From the NCBI GenBank assembly GCA_947179155.2, contig OX359275.1:37568808-37632807 (forward strand): DNA of 64,000 nt. Direction: 5' to 3'. A program made the translations under genes and the position numbers. The notes below the pieces were generated by a model that worked only from the letters and a program-made list of their open reading frames with translations, was not told the origin of the DNA and did not search any database. This document shows, one piece after another, positions 1 through 11,356 of this stretch. Source of the DNA: Hedera helix. Taxonomy: Eukaryota > Streptophyta > Magnoliopsida > Apiales > Araliaceae. How positions within the stretch are numbered: the first letter of the stretch is position 1; each line of letters starts with the position of its first letter.

Positions 1-557
1 TATTAAAGTGTTACAATCCAACACGATCAATAAAACCTATTAACATTAGGTAAAACATTAATATACACGCAATACAAGCACTATTACTAGTTTAGTTCTA
101 AGAAAAAAGCAACGCAGACAATTAGCAAACAACAAGCATAAAGATTGGATAATTACTTCATAGCTCCACATAATTCTTTATTCCTAATTCACATAATTAT
201 AAAAAACAAAAGTTTTAATTTGAGTATACAACTGTACATTATAAGAATCCTAAACCCCAAAAAATAGACAAAATTACTGTCACATATAACAGTACAATCC
301 GTATATGAATAAAAATAACAGAAGACTTCTTGAAAATATAAACAGATAAATTTAATAAACAATGCATATATCTGTCAGATACATAATCAAAATATCAAAT
401 GTTGATTTAGACCTACATCAATTAGCAGCAACATATATTAAACACTATTACATACATAAATACATAACATAACCAAAACCCAAATAAAATAAATATGCAT
501 ACATGTAAAACATATAAATTAACATGTACAAATAATCAATTAGTAATAACATTAGAC
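1..557 (-). other. Intron of RACK1 copy 1 (partial)
   Basis: AT-rich non-coding stretch downstream of the donor at 557. It shares blocks with the intron of copy 2 (for example around 240-300 versus 6850-6900, and the tract just after the donor), so the introns are homologous. No acceptor or exon 2 seen before the window edge. Confidence 0.75.
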
Positions 558-1445
558 CTTATTCTTGCCAGCATTGGTATGAGTAGCAGTTCCCTCGGGA
601 GCCAAATCTGATTCAGCCTTCAAATCAACCTTCAGATCCACCACAATACTCTTACTCTCCAAATCCCATATCTTAATACTGGCCTCTGTGGCAGCACACA
701 GCCAATACCTGTTTGGGCTAAAACACAAAGCATGAATAATGGAACTAGCATCCAACGAATAAAGCCTCTTCCCCTCAGCCAAATCCCACAGCAAAATCAC
801 CCCATCTTTCCCCCCACTAGCACACAGCGACCCATCAGGTGAAACCGCAACTGTATTCACATACCCATTGTGACCCGCCAGTGTAGACCTCAGCTTACAG
901 TTGGTCAAATTCCAGATTTTGACTGTTTTGTCCCACGAAGCAGAGACAATAGTCGGCTGGATCGTGTTCGGGCTGAACCGGACGCAGCTGACCCAGTCGT
1001 TATGGGCATCGCCGTCCTGGATGGTGTACTTGCATTCACCCAAAGTGTTCCACAGTTTTATCGACCGGTCGCGGGATGCCGACACAATCTGACGGTTGTC
1101 TATGGAGAATGCCACGGAGAGAACGTCTTTAGTGTGGCCAACAAATCGGCGGGCGGTGACGCCGGTGCCAAGGTCCCAGAGGCGAAGCTCGCCGTCCCAG
1201 GAGCCGGAGAGGGCGAACTGACCGTCAGACGAGAGGACGACGTCTTGCACGAAGTGGGAGTGGCCTTCCAAACGGCGTCCTGGGACGCCGTATGTTTTAT
1301 CTTCCTTTGTGAGTCTCCAGACAATGATGGATTTGTCACGGGAGGAAGTGACGATCATGTCGGAGTTGTCGATTGGGGTGGCGATGGCTGTGACCCAATC
1401 GGTGTGAGCCCTCATTGTTCCCTTCAGAATTAGTGAATCTGCCAT
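558..1445 (-). CDS. RACK1: RACK1-like WD40 scaffold protein, exon 1 (copy 1; 3' exon off window)
   Basis: Encodes a WD40 beta-propeller of the RACK1/ARCA family, which binds the 40S ribosomal subunit and scaffolds signalling in the cytoplasm. The 296 codons start MADSLILKGTMRAHTDWVTA and carry GH/WD repeats 1-6 and part of 7 (LEGHSHFVQD, FVGHTKDVLS, LAGHNGYVN; repeats close with VWRL, LWDL, IWNL, IWDL). The open frame ends K-N-K followed by GTCTAA: this is the splice donor (exon ends at 558), as in copy 2, not a real C-terminus. The last exon (about 33 residues completing blade 7) should lie left of base 1; I find no match to it in 1-557. Oddity: YGVPGRRLEGH where copy 2 has YGVAVRRLEGH. The start is fixed by the family N-terminus and a telo-box leader. 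Family call very sure; function of this copy unproven. Confidence 0.93.
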
Positions 1446-1475
1446 TTTTAGGGTTTTTTTTCAAGCTCTCTTTCT
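1446..1475 (-). promoter_or_regulatory. Telo-box leader of RACK1 copy 1
   Basis: On the minus strand an AAACCCTA motif lies immediately before the start codon (plus strand: TTTAGGGTTT). Telo-boxes in the leader or proximal promoter are typical of plant translation-related genes. Two TGGGCT (site II-like) repeats lie about 240 bp upstream, near 1684-1696; the telo-box plus site II pair is known from ribosomal-protein promoters. Confidence 0.6.
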
Positions 1476-3498
1476 CTGTTTGTCGAAGGGCTTTGGAAAT
1501 GGAGACTGCGAGAGGCTGCAACGGAAGTAAAATGGAGCGAATTTATATTAGGAATTTTAGGGTTATTGTGTTTTAGGGTCTGTTTGCCTGAGTGCAGAAC
1601 ATGGATTTTCCTACTCGCAATGCGTATAGAACACTTATCTTAGCCCGGATGTGTGTGGAAACATTGGGATAAAAGAACTTAGGGCTGGGCTGGGCTGTAA
1701 TTTGAGTTAAGGCTGGAAAATAAATTAAACAGTTCGGGTTAAATTTATACTCATTCAATTAAAGTTCAATTCGAGTTCGAATTGAAATATAAACGATTCA
1801 AATATGAGTAAAATTTAAAATTCGATAAATTACTCGAATATATTCAAATTATAATTTTTTTATTAATACTCGGATCATATTCACTCGAAAAGTTTAACTA
1901 CTCGAGTTCGATTCGAGATCGTGTCTGACTCGATAGCTAAACGAACCTAAATCAAATATTATTTCATACTCGATAAATTTTATAAATTAAATTTGAGCAA
2001 TTTAATATTTAACTCAATTCAATTAATTTATATCCTTAATTCGAGTTGAGTTGGCTTTGATTCACAATTTTAATCTCATAAAATTCGAGTAAGCACTTCA
2101 CGTAGAGAGAATTGTATATATTAATTTATTTATTTTGTATCGAGATAGGTGTAACATTTAAATAAACTCGAATGTTATAATTGGTATAATTCTCCCAATT
2201 TAGATGATATTTATAGAAATATCTTCCTTCTCCCGTTATATAGTAGATAAGTCTACTTTAAACAATTAAATACCCTTTTCTTCTAAAATATAAAATATAA
2301 GATTATTCTTAATTTTTAAAAATTAATTTTAGATATTTTATCTTCAGTATGTACATGCTCAGAAAACAAATGAATATATCAATTACTTCTTGCTGTCGGT
2401 AATCTCTTATACCACATATCCCAGATTTACAAGACCTGTTCAAAAAAAGTTTGCAAGACATCAAATATAAAGATTTACAAGACCTGTTCGAAAAAAGTTA
2501 TATAAAAACTTAATAACATAAAAATATAAGTGGATGCATGCTACTCTTACTGTCCATAAAGAATAACTAATCAAAAAAAAAATGTCTAGAAAAAAATTAA
2601 TTATCCATAAAGAATAATAAATTGGATGAATCGTATTTTTTTAATCAAGTTTCTAAATCAATTTGCATTGTGTTTTAATTTAGTATTCTCTATATAATTA
2701 GACTTTTATGAAATATTACTAATTCTTCAATTTAAATAAATTATTTATCTCGTTGAATGCAAAACTTCTAAACAACCAAAAGAGAGTAAAATTCTTTTTT
2801 TTTGATTAAGCTCAGTCTTGATCAATACATACATCTATATATAAGTATTCAGTTTTTAAATCTCTTTCATTTTTGCTATTAAACAAATAATATAATAATA
2901 ATTTTTGGACATATAAATTTTCTCACATATAATACAAAGGTAAAATTTTAAAAGTGGTTTTTACTTTTCTTTTCATTAAATATAAGTGGATGCATGCTAC
3001 TATTACTGTCCATAAAGAATAACTAATCAAAAAAAAAGATTGTCTAGAAAAAAATTAATTGTCCATAAAGAATAATAAATTGGAAAATTTAAAATGTGAT
3101 TTTTACTTTTTTTTTTCATTAAAACTCAGAAACACAAGTAAATAATTTTTTTAAGTTTTCTATTATCTTCTATTAAAAATTCAGAAACAACATAAAAAAA
3201 ATTTAAAAGTTTTTTATTCTTTTTTGTTCTAAGATAAGTTTTTTTTTTTTCCGGTCCAAAACTCAGAAAAAAAGAAGGAAAGTGTTAAGGTTAAAAAGAG
3301 AAGAAAAATACTAGAGAATAGAATGTGGGTAAACTTGAGCTTTGCGTCAACAACATCTTCGATTCTTAAAACACAACCATGAACACTATCAAACTTCAAC
3401 CAACCAATGTTTTGTTAAGTTACAATTAATTAAGAGTTGTTATTACAGTAAATCTCTATCTAACAAACTAAGGAGAGGAAGTGGTGGGTATCAAAAGA
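1476..3498. other. AT-rich intergenic DNA between RACK1 copies
   Basis: No gene seen. 1720-2110 is rich in degenerate CTCGAATTCGA-like motifs resembling the interior of the MITE at 14984-15641. A roughly 100-bp direct repeat (2527-2625 and 2985-3082) has arms about 460 bp apart. The rest is poly-A/T rich and without coding signature. Confidence 0.6.
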
Positions 3499-4215
3499 TA
3501 ATTCATAGTAGGGTGATTATAGGTATTTAACCGAACCGGTTACCGAATGTAGTGAAAAAAACGAACTGAAACCGGTTCAGAAAACCGAACACAGTTACCG
3601 AATGTAATAAAAAAAAGAACCGGGTTCGAAAAACTGATAAGCCTATTCAGTACTGATTTTTACGTAATTTATACCGTCAAAATATTATCCCGCTGTTTTT
3701 ACTCCTCTGGTTCACCTTTTCTGGCAGTTCCCACATCTTCAAACATGGAAGATCATTTTTTTGAGAAAAAATACGGAGACACCCTCCTAAAAACCCCAAA
3801 CATTTTAGACTCCTCTGGTTCACCTCTTCTGGCAAAGGCAATGAGCCTGTCTATTGTTAAAATCTGGTCAGCTCCAAAAGATATAAAAGTAATAAATTAC
3901 CAACTTCTCAAAAGATAAAAGTAAAAATTACAAAATGCTTGTAATTAATTACAACCAGATGGAAACCTCAAACACAAACCTTATTAAAATCAGCCAAGCA
4001 ACAAAACACCATATCAATATGATAAATAAAAATAAAAATAAAAAAAGAAGAAAAACCCATCAAAATAAGATAAAATTGACACTAACAAGCAGAAACCAAC
4101 CCCAAACTCAACATATCATAAAAACAAAATTAATCCATCAACACCTGACTTCTAAAATAAAACACAGCATACAGGAAAAAAACATGTAATGCAAATAGAA
4201 ACACCGATTTCCACC

Positions 4216-4396
4216 AAAACTGAACCCTGAGAGTGTGAGCATCTACAGAGAGAAAACTGAACCCTGAGAGTGTGAGCATCTACAGAGATTCGTCGTCGAT
4301 GATGTTTAGGGTGTAGAGAGAGGAGGTGGCGAGCAACAGTTGACGTCGTCGATGATGTTTAGGGTGTAGAGAGAGGAGGTGGCAAGCAACAGTTGA
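4216..4396. repeat. Two adjacent tandem duplications (37-bp x2, 53-bp x2)
   Basis: A 37-bp unit beginning AAAACTGAACCCTGAGAGTG occurs at 4216 and 4253; directly after it a 53-bp unit beginning CGTCGTCGATGATGTTTAGG occurs at 4291 and 4344. Copies are near-identical, so the duplications are recent. Confidence 0.85.
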
Positions 4397-4633
4397 CGAT
4401 GGTGGGTGGAGGATATACGGTGGAACTTAGGAGATGGAATATTAGAATCCAGAGTTGAGGAGATGGAATCAAGAGAATGAAAAGTAGAAAACTGAGGAAA
4501 GAGTAAAATAGGTACAAGTCAGAAAGTAGAAAAAAAGAATGAAAAAAATTAAAAGTTAAAATTTACTGGTATATACTAGTACAGTTAGGTACAAACCGAA
4601 CCCCATAAATCCTAAACCGGTACCAGAACCCGT

Positions 4634-4800
4634 AAAGCCCCATAAAATCCTAAATCGATACCAGAACCCATAAAACCAGTATACCTAATCAGTATCGGAC
4701 TGGTCTTTTGTAAAGCCCCATAAATCCTAAATTGATACCAGAACCCATAAAACCGGTATACCTAATCAGTATCGGACTGGTCTTTTGTATACCGTACCGG
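4634..4800. repeat. About 85-bp tandem duplication
   Basis: The block starting GTAAAGCCCCATAAA and ending ATCGGACTGGTCTTTTGTA occurs twice in direct succession with few differences, inside the TIR element. Confidence 0.8.
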
Positions 4801-4860
4801 CCAATTTGGTTTACCCATAAAATAGAAAAAACCAAAAAAATTGAACACTCCTAATTCATA

Positions 4861-5529
4861 TGTCAGCAGGAAAGTCTTGAACAAGAACATGAACGCACAA
4901 GATTCATATGAACCCTCCCTCCCTCTCTCTCATGCAAGGTATTTTCATTAACATTGATTAGCTTGCTTGTTTATGTTGACCCTAGGAGGAAACTGCAGCC
5001 ATTCTTCTCATTAAGACACATCCCCTGGCTCTGGGGCATTAGTTTATCTTGATTTCACTCGCAACAAGCTGACTTCATAGACTTGATCTGTCTGCCCAAA
5101 AATATCAAACCAAAAGGAGACCGCTTTCAGGCTTTTAGTCGCGCCTTTACAAATCAAACCATCTCAATTGTGCAACCATCAATAATGACAAGAATCAATC
5201 TTGGTCCTTTGCTTAACAAGACACCCCCAAACCCAATGATAGTCATTAACCGAGTAACAATTTTAAACTTTACCAACACTACTACAGATGTAAAAACAAA
5301 TGCTAAGATAATAACTGGCCAAAGGAAAACTAGACTATCACGGATTAAAATCACCTAATGTAATAGTCAGAAAACCAATACAACAGATAGCAAAACATTC
5401 AAACTAAAACAGACGAGGCCACAAAACCATATTGATAGAGAATCCAATATCCTTTCAACTGGCTCAATATTGACTTTAAAAGATACTATGAGGAAGTCGA
5501 TTCAGTAATTGCTTGCCTAGATCTGCCTT
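4861..5529 (-). other. 3' flank of RACK1 copy 2
   Basis: Region downstream of the RACK1 stop; it probably holds the 3' UTR (nearest few hundred bases) and polyadenylation signals. No independent gene recognised; the open frames at 5083-5358 look fortuitous. Confidence 0.45.
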
Positions 5530-5631
5530 CTAGGAATGCCCAATACCCCAAACCCTGACAACACCATCTGTGTATCCACTGAACAATGTGCTTCCATCAG
5601 CACTCCAACTCAGGCTTGTGCAGTATATAAC
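5530..5631 (-). CDS. RACK1: Exon 2 of RACK1 copy 2
   Basis: A 102-base exon outside any long open frame. It translates to VIYCTSLSWSADGSTLFSG... ending RVWGIGHS and TAG (complement of 5530-5532), the conserved C-terminus of RACK1. Phase 0 with exon 1. Confidence 0.93.
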   Translation of the reverse strand, partial: VIYCTSLSWSADGSTLFSGYTDGVVRVWGIGHS

Positions 5632-8045
5632 CTGTGTATTATAGGTTACAACATATAAGAATATGTACAGAAGGATGGAAAGCCAAAAAAACACATTACA
5701 ACTCAACTTGTATAGGATATCAACGTGATAAGATATACAGAGGTCATAGATGAACAGAAATGAAAAGTGCCCTAGTATAAAACTACAACTGACATGTGTA
5801 TATCAAGATTGATAGCATATTACCACTATAAATTAAATAATATGATTTCAACAATATAACCCTCCCTACCATAAACTACAATCATGGAGAGAGGGTGATT
5901 CTTTTCTTCTACTCTATTTAAAATTTTCATATTGTTATCATGTTAATATTAAAATTATGGTCCAAGCATACACAAATATTGAAGTAAATCAACAACAAAC
6001 CAACAGTACTGAAAAAATTGAAACACAAAGAAGCAGGGAAAAATTACCTACCGGAGTATTGAATATACATGACTCCATACATATGTTATGCACTTTTATA
6101 TAATACACATCTCCCAGTATTGATATCTATTAAAAAAAAAGGTAGGAAATTTATGCATATGCACAGAAAGAGAAGAAAAGGAGGCAATCCGAAACACCTA
6201 TAAAAACATATAGCGCCATATTCCTTCAATATATCTGATTACAAAACAAGAATGATTTTGTGTGTATGCACAAAATTACATGCCATTTAAACTTAAAAGT
6301 ATTTCTCACCACAAAAATGCACTTGCTTATACACACCATCTAACCTTACAAAGTGATATTAAACCTCAAAAACTAATACATAACTCAAACCTGAGCTATT
6401 TTTGAATAAATGCATCATCAGAAAAACTGACAACCCTATAAAACAATGCATTATCAAAAGTAATAATAGATCAACTACATTGTACAACCGAAAGTAATTT
6501 TAATCCAAATAACAGGTATCAATATTTAATTGAACCATACAATGACTACAAATTACAACACAATACAAACAATAAAGTACACCAACAACAGGCAAACCTT
6601 TAATGAATACCCAATACCAGCATTGTTAATGGTTTAGTTTTACCAATAAAAAAAACAGATGAAAGACATAGGCAAGTAGCAAATAACTAGAATAAAATTA
6701 GATTGATTATATCACACCTCCACAAATGAAGGCAATTTATTTCTTTTCCAGAAACCTGTATCTAACTTCTGAGTCATATATTTTATTACATAATTCTGAA
6801 AAAAAGAGAAAAGTATTTGCCGGACATGTACATTCTAAAACTGTAAATACCCATATATAATGCTAAACCCCAAAAAATAGGCATCATCAGTCACATAGAA
6901 TACATCACAAATACACACAAGGATACCAATAACAGTAGACCTTACTATATGAAGATATAAATTTAGATATATACACAAAATTTTTACCATATAAATGTAG
7001 ATTCAAACCTACATCAATTATTAGCATATAGATAAGACACAGACGCATAACATAATCAAAACCCAAATAAAATGCATATGCATACGTGTAAAACATATAA
7101 ATAAACCTGTAAAACTATAAGCATATACATAAGAATAATCATAAAATAAAATTAGACCTTATTTTTGCCAGCATTGGTATGCGTAGCAGTTCCCTCGGGA
7201 GCCAAATCTGATTCAGCCTTCAAATCAACCCTAAGATCCACCACAACACTCTTACTCTCCAAATCCCATATCTTAATACTGGCCTCTGTGGCAGCACACA
7301 ACCAATATTTATTTGGGCTAAAACACAAAGCATGAATAATGGAACCAGCATCCAAAGAATACAGCCACTTCCCCTCAGCCAAATCCCACAGAAAAATCAT
7401 TCCATCTTTCCCCCCACTAGCGCACAGCGACCCATCAGGTGAAACCGCAACTGTATTTACATACCCGTTGTGACGCGCCAGTGTGGACCTCAGCTTACAG
7501 TTGGTCAAATTCCAGATTTTGACTGTTTTGTCCCACGAAGCAGAGACAATAGTCGGCTGGTTCGTGTTCGGGCTGAACCGGACACAGCTGACCCAATCGT
7601 TATGGGCATCGCCGTCCTGGATGGTGTACTTGCATTCTCCCAAAGTGTTCCACAGTTTGATCGAACGATCACGGGATGCCGACACGATCTGACGGTTGTC
7701 GAGGGAGAATGCCACGGAGAGAACGTCTTTGGTGTGGCCGACGAATCGGCGGGCAGTGACGCCGGTGCCGAGGTCCCAGAGGCGGAGCTCGCCGTCCCAG
7801 GAGCCGGAGAGGGCGAACTGACCGTCGGATGAGAGGACGACGTCTTGCACGAAGTGGGAGTGACCTTCCAAACGGCGAACAGCGACACCGTAGGTTTTGT
7901 CTTCCTTGGTGAGTTTCCAGACAATGATGGATTTGTCACGGGAGGAAGTAACGATCATGTCAGAGTTGTCGATTGGGGTGGCGATGGCTGTAACCCAATC
8001 GGTGTGAGCCCTCATTGTTCCCTTCAGAATTAGAGATTCTGCCAT
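5530..8045 (-). CDS. RACK1: RACK1-like WD40 scaffold protein (copy 2, complete, two exons)
   Basis: Complete plant RACK1: exon 1 8045-7158 (296 codons) and exon 2 5631-5530 (33 codons plus TAG), joined in phase 0. The donor is AAG|GTCTAA and the acceptor ACACAG|GTT, removing a 1526-bp intron (7157-5632). The 329-aa product matches the family's usual length (about 325 aa). Seven WD blades; exon 2 supplies the end of blade 7 (VIYCTSLSWSADGSTLFSG, then VRVWGIG). I chose the MAESL start over an in-frame ATG six codons upstream because family N-termini begin here and a telo-box lies just before it. The product should sit on the 40S subunit in the cytoplasm. Oddities against copy 1 and the family: LARHNGYVN (GH dipeptide changed to RH), GKWLYSL, GMIFLWDL. 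Confidence 0.95.
5632..7157 (-). other. Intron of RACK1 copy 2
   Basis: 1526-bp AT-rich GT-AG intron. I looked for intron-encoded snoRNA boxes and did not find a convincing box C/D pair. Parts are alignable with 1-557. Confidence 0.8.
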
Positions 8046-8095
8046 TTTTAGGGTTTTTTTCAAGCTCTCTCTCTTCGTTTAGGGTTTTTGGAAAG
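8046..8095 (-). promoter_or_regulatory. Leader of RACK1 copy 2 with two telo-box motifs
   Basis: TTTAGGGTTT occurs directly before the ATG (about 8047-8058) and again near 8078-8088 on the plus strand, i.e. AAACCCTA on the coding strand. The leader up to about 8170 is alignable with that of copy 1 (1446-1580), so the duplication included the promoter. Confidence 0.6.
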
Positions 8096-8529
8096 CGAGA
8101 GGGTGCGAGCGAAAAGAGAGGGCGACTACGCAAATGGAGTGAATTTATACGGGATTGTAGGGCTTATGTATTTTGTGGACTAATGGTCCCGCCAGAACTT
8201 ATAAGTTGGGTAAACTAATTTATAAGTCATTTATCCCAAAGGCCAAAACACTGTATGGTAACAACTGTTTTTACTTATAAATAATAATAAAAAAAAAAGT
8301 AACATTTTGTTATTTATTTTAATAATTTTATTATAGATAATGATTAATACAATAATTTTTTTAAAAATATTGAGTTCTATAAGATAATTAAAACATAAAA
8401 CTTATTATTTTATAAAAAATCATTATATAGATCATTACGTATAGTAAAATTCTTAGTTTAACACAACTTATAAGTTGGTCAAATCACATGAATTGTTTAT
8501 TTTACCCCTCTTTTTCATTATTAAATTAC

Positions 8530-9225
8530 ATGTCTGCCCCTCTATTCTATTTACCTCCGAGCACTTCACGATTTTCTCAGCTCCGGGTCTCCACCACTGC
8601 CCGCCATTTCATCACTGCCTGCCAATCTCTGGGTCTCCTAACCTCAGCTTTCGACCTCTACACCCAATTTAAAAAACGTCATGTCTTCATTTGTAACACC
8701 CAAATTAAAGCTTTTTCTCACTCTAAATTCCCTCAAAACTCCACATGCACGACAACTGTTTGACGAAATGCCGCAAAGAGATGTGGTTTCGTGGACTGCT
8801 AAGATAACTGGGTTTAAGGAAGCTGGGAAGTTTGATCATGCTTTGATGGCTTTCGAATAGATGCAGTATGCAGGTGTTGTGCCTAATCAGGTGACAATGG
8901 TGAATGTCTTGAATGCATGTGCTAGTTTTGGGGTCATTGAGATGAGTAATTATTCAGTGATTTTGGGACAAATTCACATAGTGTCTTAGGTCAATGAAAT
9001 CTCTTCATTTTAATAAGTCAATAGTTGTAAGTATTGAGACATCACTAAAATAATAATATTTTAATTTTTCTAAAATATCACGTAACGTTGTCCCAAGAAC
9101 AATAAATAATTTTTTCGTTGAGATGGTGCTCGGATACATGACTCTATAAGGAGGAATGGGTGGGAATCGGGATGTGATATTGGGTACGTGCTTGATTGAT
9201 ATGTATGGACTATGTGGTCTGCTTG
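8530..9225 (+). pseudogene. Pentatricopeptide repeat (PPR) protein pseudogene, N-terminal part
   Basis: Starts MSAPLFYLPPSTSRFSQLR, a plausible organelle transit region, then PPR-like text (ITACQSLGLLTSAFDLYTQF). A frameshift near 8745 is followed by LFDEMPQRDVVSWTAKITGF and FDHALMAFE*MQYAGVVPNQ, typical PLS-class PPR motifs, with an in-frame TAG at about 8858. The coding text breaks at 8944, where a 173-bp MITE is inserted, and resumes after it as GARIHDSIRRNGWES, then in another frame DVILGTCLIDMYGLCG. Nothing further downstream. PPR proteins bind organelle RNA; this copy is dead. Confidence 0.85.
8945..9117. mobile_element. hAT-type MITE inside PPR pseudogene
   Basis: 173 bp flanked by the 8-bp direct repeat TTGAGATG (8937-8944 and 9118-9125). 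Imperfect inverted ends: left AATTATTCAGTGATTTTGGGACAA-like, right (reverse) AATTATTTATTGTTCTTGGGACAA-like, about 20 of 24 matching. An 8-bp duplication suits the hAT superfamily. Removing it restores continuous PPR text. Confidence 0.75.
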
Positions 9226-10586
9226 CCACCCCATTATTCAAGTAAAATTAACTTTCTTCTATTACGTGGAAGTATGATTTTCCTGCTCTACTTAGAAAAT
9301 ATCAAATTTGTAGAAAAGATTAAATTTAAACTCGTGGATAGGTGTTTTCTGCATGCCAATTGTTTTGTTAAAATGTATGACATACTCATAGATACTGCCT
9401 CTCGCCAGTCCCCCTTTACAATAATTGCAAATATTATAGATAAACATTTACTTTATTTTTAAAATAATATTATCTCTATTTTAAAATTAAAAATATTTTT
9501 AAATTCAAAATTAAGATAAAACATCCAGAGCTCGATCTAGTTTAATATCATGGTGGTTCTATTTTTGAGGGAGTGCTTTAATATGTTCGTTGAAACCATG
9601 GAATTTGACCTTATCTTGTTATGTTTTCATTTTTAGATTGTTTTATGCACCATTTGAAACCATAAGATTTGACCCTATTTAGAATTGAAGCTGAGAATTT
9701 GTTTAGTTTTTTATTTAATGAAATTGTAGACGATTGTTATAATATAATATTGAATCAATGTATCTTTTTATTAATATTTTTTTTAGTAATATTTACATTA
9801 AATTTTAGCTTATAAGTCACTTTTAATCAAACACCTTTATAACTGTTTTAACTTAATTTTTGACTTATCAGTCAAATTTGTGCTGAACTTTTTTACTTAT
9901 AAGTCAACTTATATTTTAACTTTAAGTCGATTTAAAATAAGTCATTACCGAATAGACACTAAAAAATAAAATCATCCTTCTGATTTGTATCATTTTTACA
10001 AACTTATTCCTCTAACTTTTATTTTAGCAAAACTCTTCATCTAAAATATATTAGTTATGTAAAAGGATCCCAAACTTTTTAAGTTGGAGTAGTATTGCCA
10101 TTTCATCAGTATACTCGAGGTTAAATCAAGTTACAATTAAAATCAAGCATTTGGCAACGAATATAAATCACATATCGACTTGATCCAATGTGTGCGTACG
10201 TATATTTAGTGAGAAAGAAGGAGAGATATTTAAAATATCAAAAACGAGTTAAGTATGAATTTTGTGAGTATCATAATAATGTTTTGTTAACAAACAAAAT
10301 TACGTTTGAATCAATAATCCAAAATACTATTAGTACATCACATATTTATAACTCATAACTCAAAAGTTAATGGTATATATTTAAAAGCTATATGAATTTA
10401 GGGGATAAATAAAAAAGAGTAGTGATGGTGGTAATGGGAGATGTTGGAGATTTGGGTTGGGGCAGGAGGGGAATGAAAGGGTGGAGACAGGAAGAATAAG
10501 CATTGTGGAACACTAAAAGAACATGATAATTTATGATATGGCAATAATACCATAACTAAAAGGTTGGGAGTCTTATTTGCACAATT
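9226..10586. other. AT-rich intergenic DNA
   Basis: No gene seen. 9790-9960 carries repeated CTTATAAGTCA-like motifs ending TACCGAATAGACACT, which look like a TIR-element end; a possible counterpart lies near 8250. Confidence 0.4.
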
Positions 10587-10591
10587 AATAC

Positions 10592-11356
10592 TGTTAACGC
10601 CAAATTTTGGACCTGACAAAGTCACCAAAAGAACAAGCCAAAAAATGCGCCAATACATGCTGGAAATATAAATTATAATGTAAAGAAAGAATCAATAAAT
10701 ATAAGAACACAAGATTTAACGTGGAAACCCAAATCGGGAGAAAACCACGGGTGAGACGCGCCATGAATCCACTAGAATGATGTTGAAAGTGTTACAACAA
10801 TCCCACAGGAGAAATACTCATTAGTACACGGGCTGACACATGCCGATATATGTCGATATATAAGGATTTATAACGAGACACCACAATATCGCTTCACACA
10901 CACGGTGTATATGTCTACCCTTCGATATACACCCGGCGCATCACTACCCTTCGACGCACCCGACACATCACTACCCTTCGACGCAAGCCGATGTGTATGA
11001 AAGGGGGTCGTGTGTCCAAGCTCTAAATCACTATACCTCTGTGAATATCAGTGTATGTCAGAGTGTAGCCAAAATGGAGTATTCAGGTAGAAGTGTATGT
11101 TTGGGTTTAGTATAGGTGATGTAGTTTCTCTCTCTCCTCCGTTTGCTATATATTTACTCTGCCTCTGTGTATTATTTGTAAGTAATTGTTGTTGTGTATA
11201 GATTACCCCTCTCTGCCCAGTATATATAACATAAAGTAACCGCCTCCCACACATATAATATTGAATTATTACAAAGATATTTTCGGAGGTGACCCACTAC
11301 CCAAAAAATCCCATAAAGTCTGATGAGTCACCACTCCAGATATTTATATCCCAACA
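10592..11356 (-). repeat. 3' LTR (left) of the non-coding LTR element
   Basis: 765 bp, TG...CA. It contains an extra 27-bp tandem copy of the block around CATCACTACCCTTCGACGCA compared with the other LTR. Confidence 0.9.

Larger units (their letters stand above)
3508..4851. mobile_element. TIR-type (Mutator-like) non-autonomous element with 9-bp TSD
   Basis: Flanked by the direct repeat TAATTCATA (3499-3507 and 4852-4860). Left end GTAGGGTGATTATAGG; right end, read inward, GGAGTGTTCAATTTT: weak inverted ends of the AGGGGTGTTCA type common in plants. Sub-terminal zones are rich in AACCGAACCGG and ACCGGT. No transposase. The interior contains three local tandem duplications: 37-bp unit (4216-4289), 53-bp unit (4291-4396) and about 85-bp unit (about 4634-4800). 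Confidence 0.6.

Noticed and set aside
870..1433. 187-codon plus-strand frame opposite RACK1 copy 1 (and similar frames opposite copy 2)
   Set aside because: Antisense shadow of a well-conserved coding exon; no family features.
5632..7157. Search for an intronic snoRNA in RACK1, as known in animals
   Set aside because: No convincing box C/box D pair with terminal stem seen by eye.
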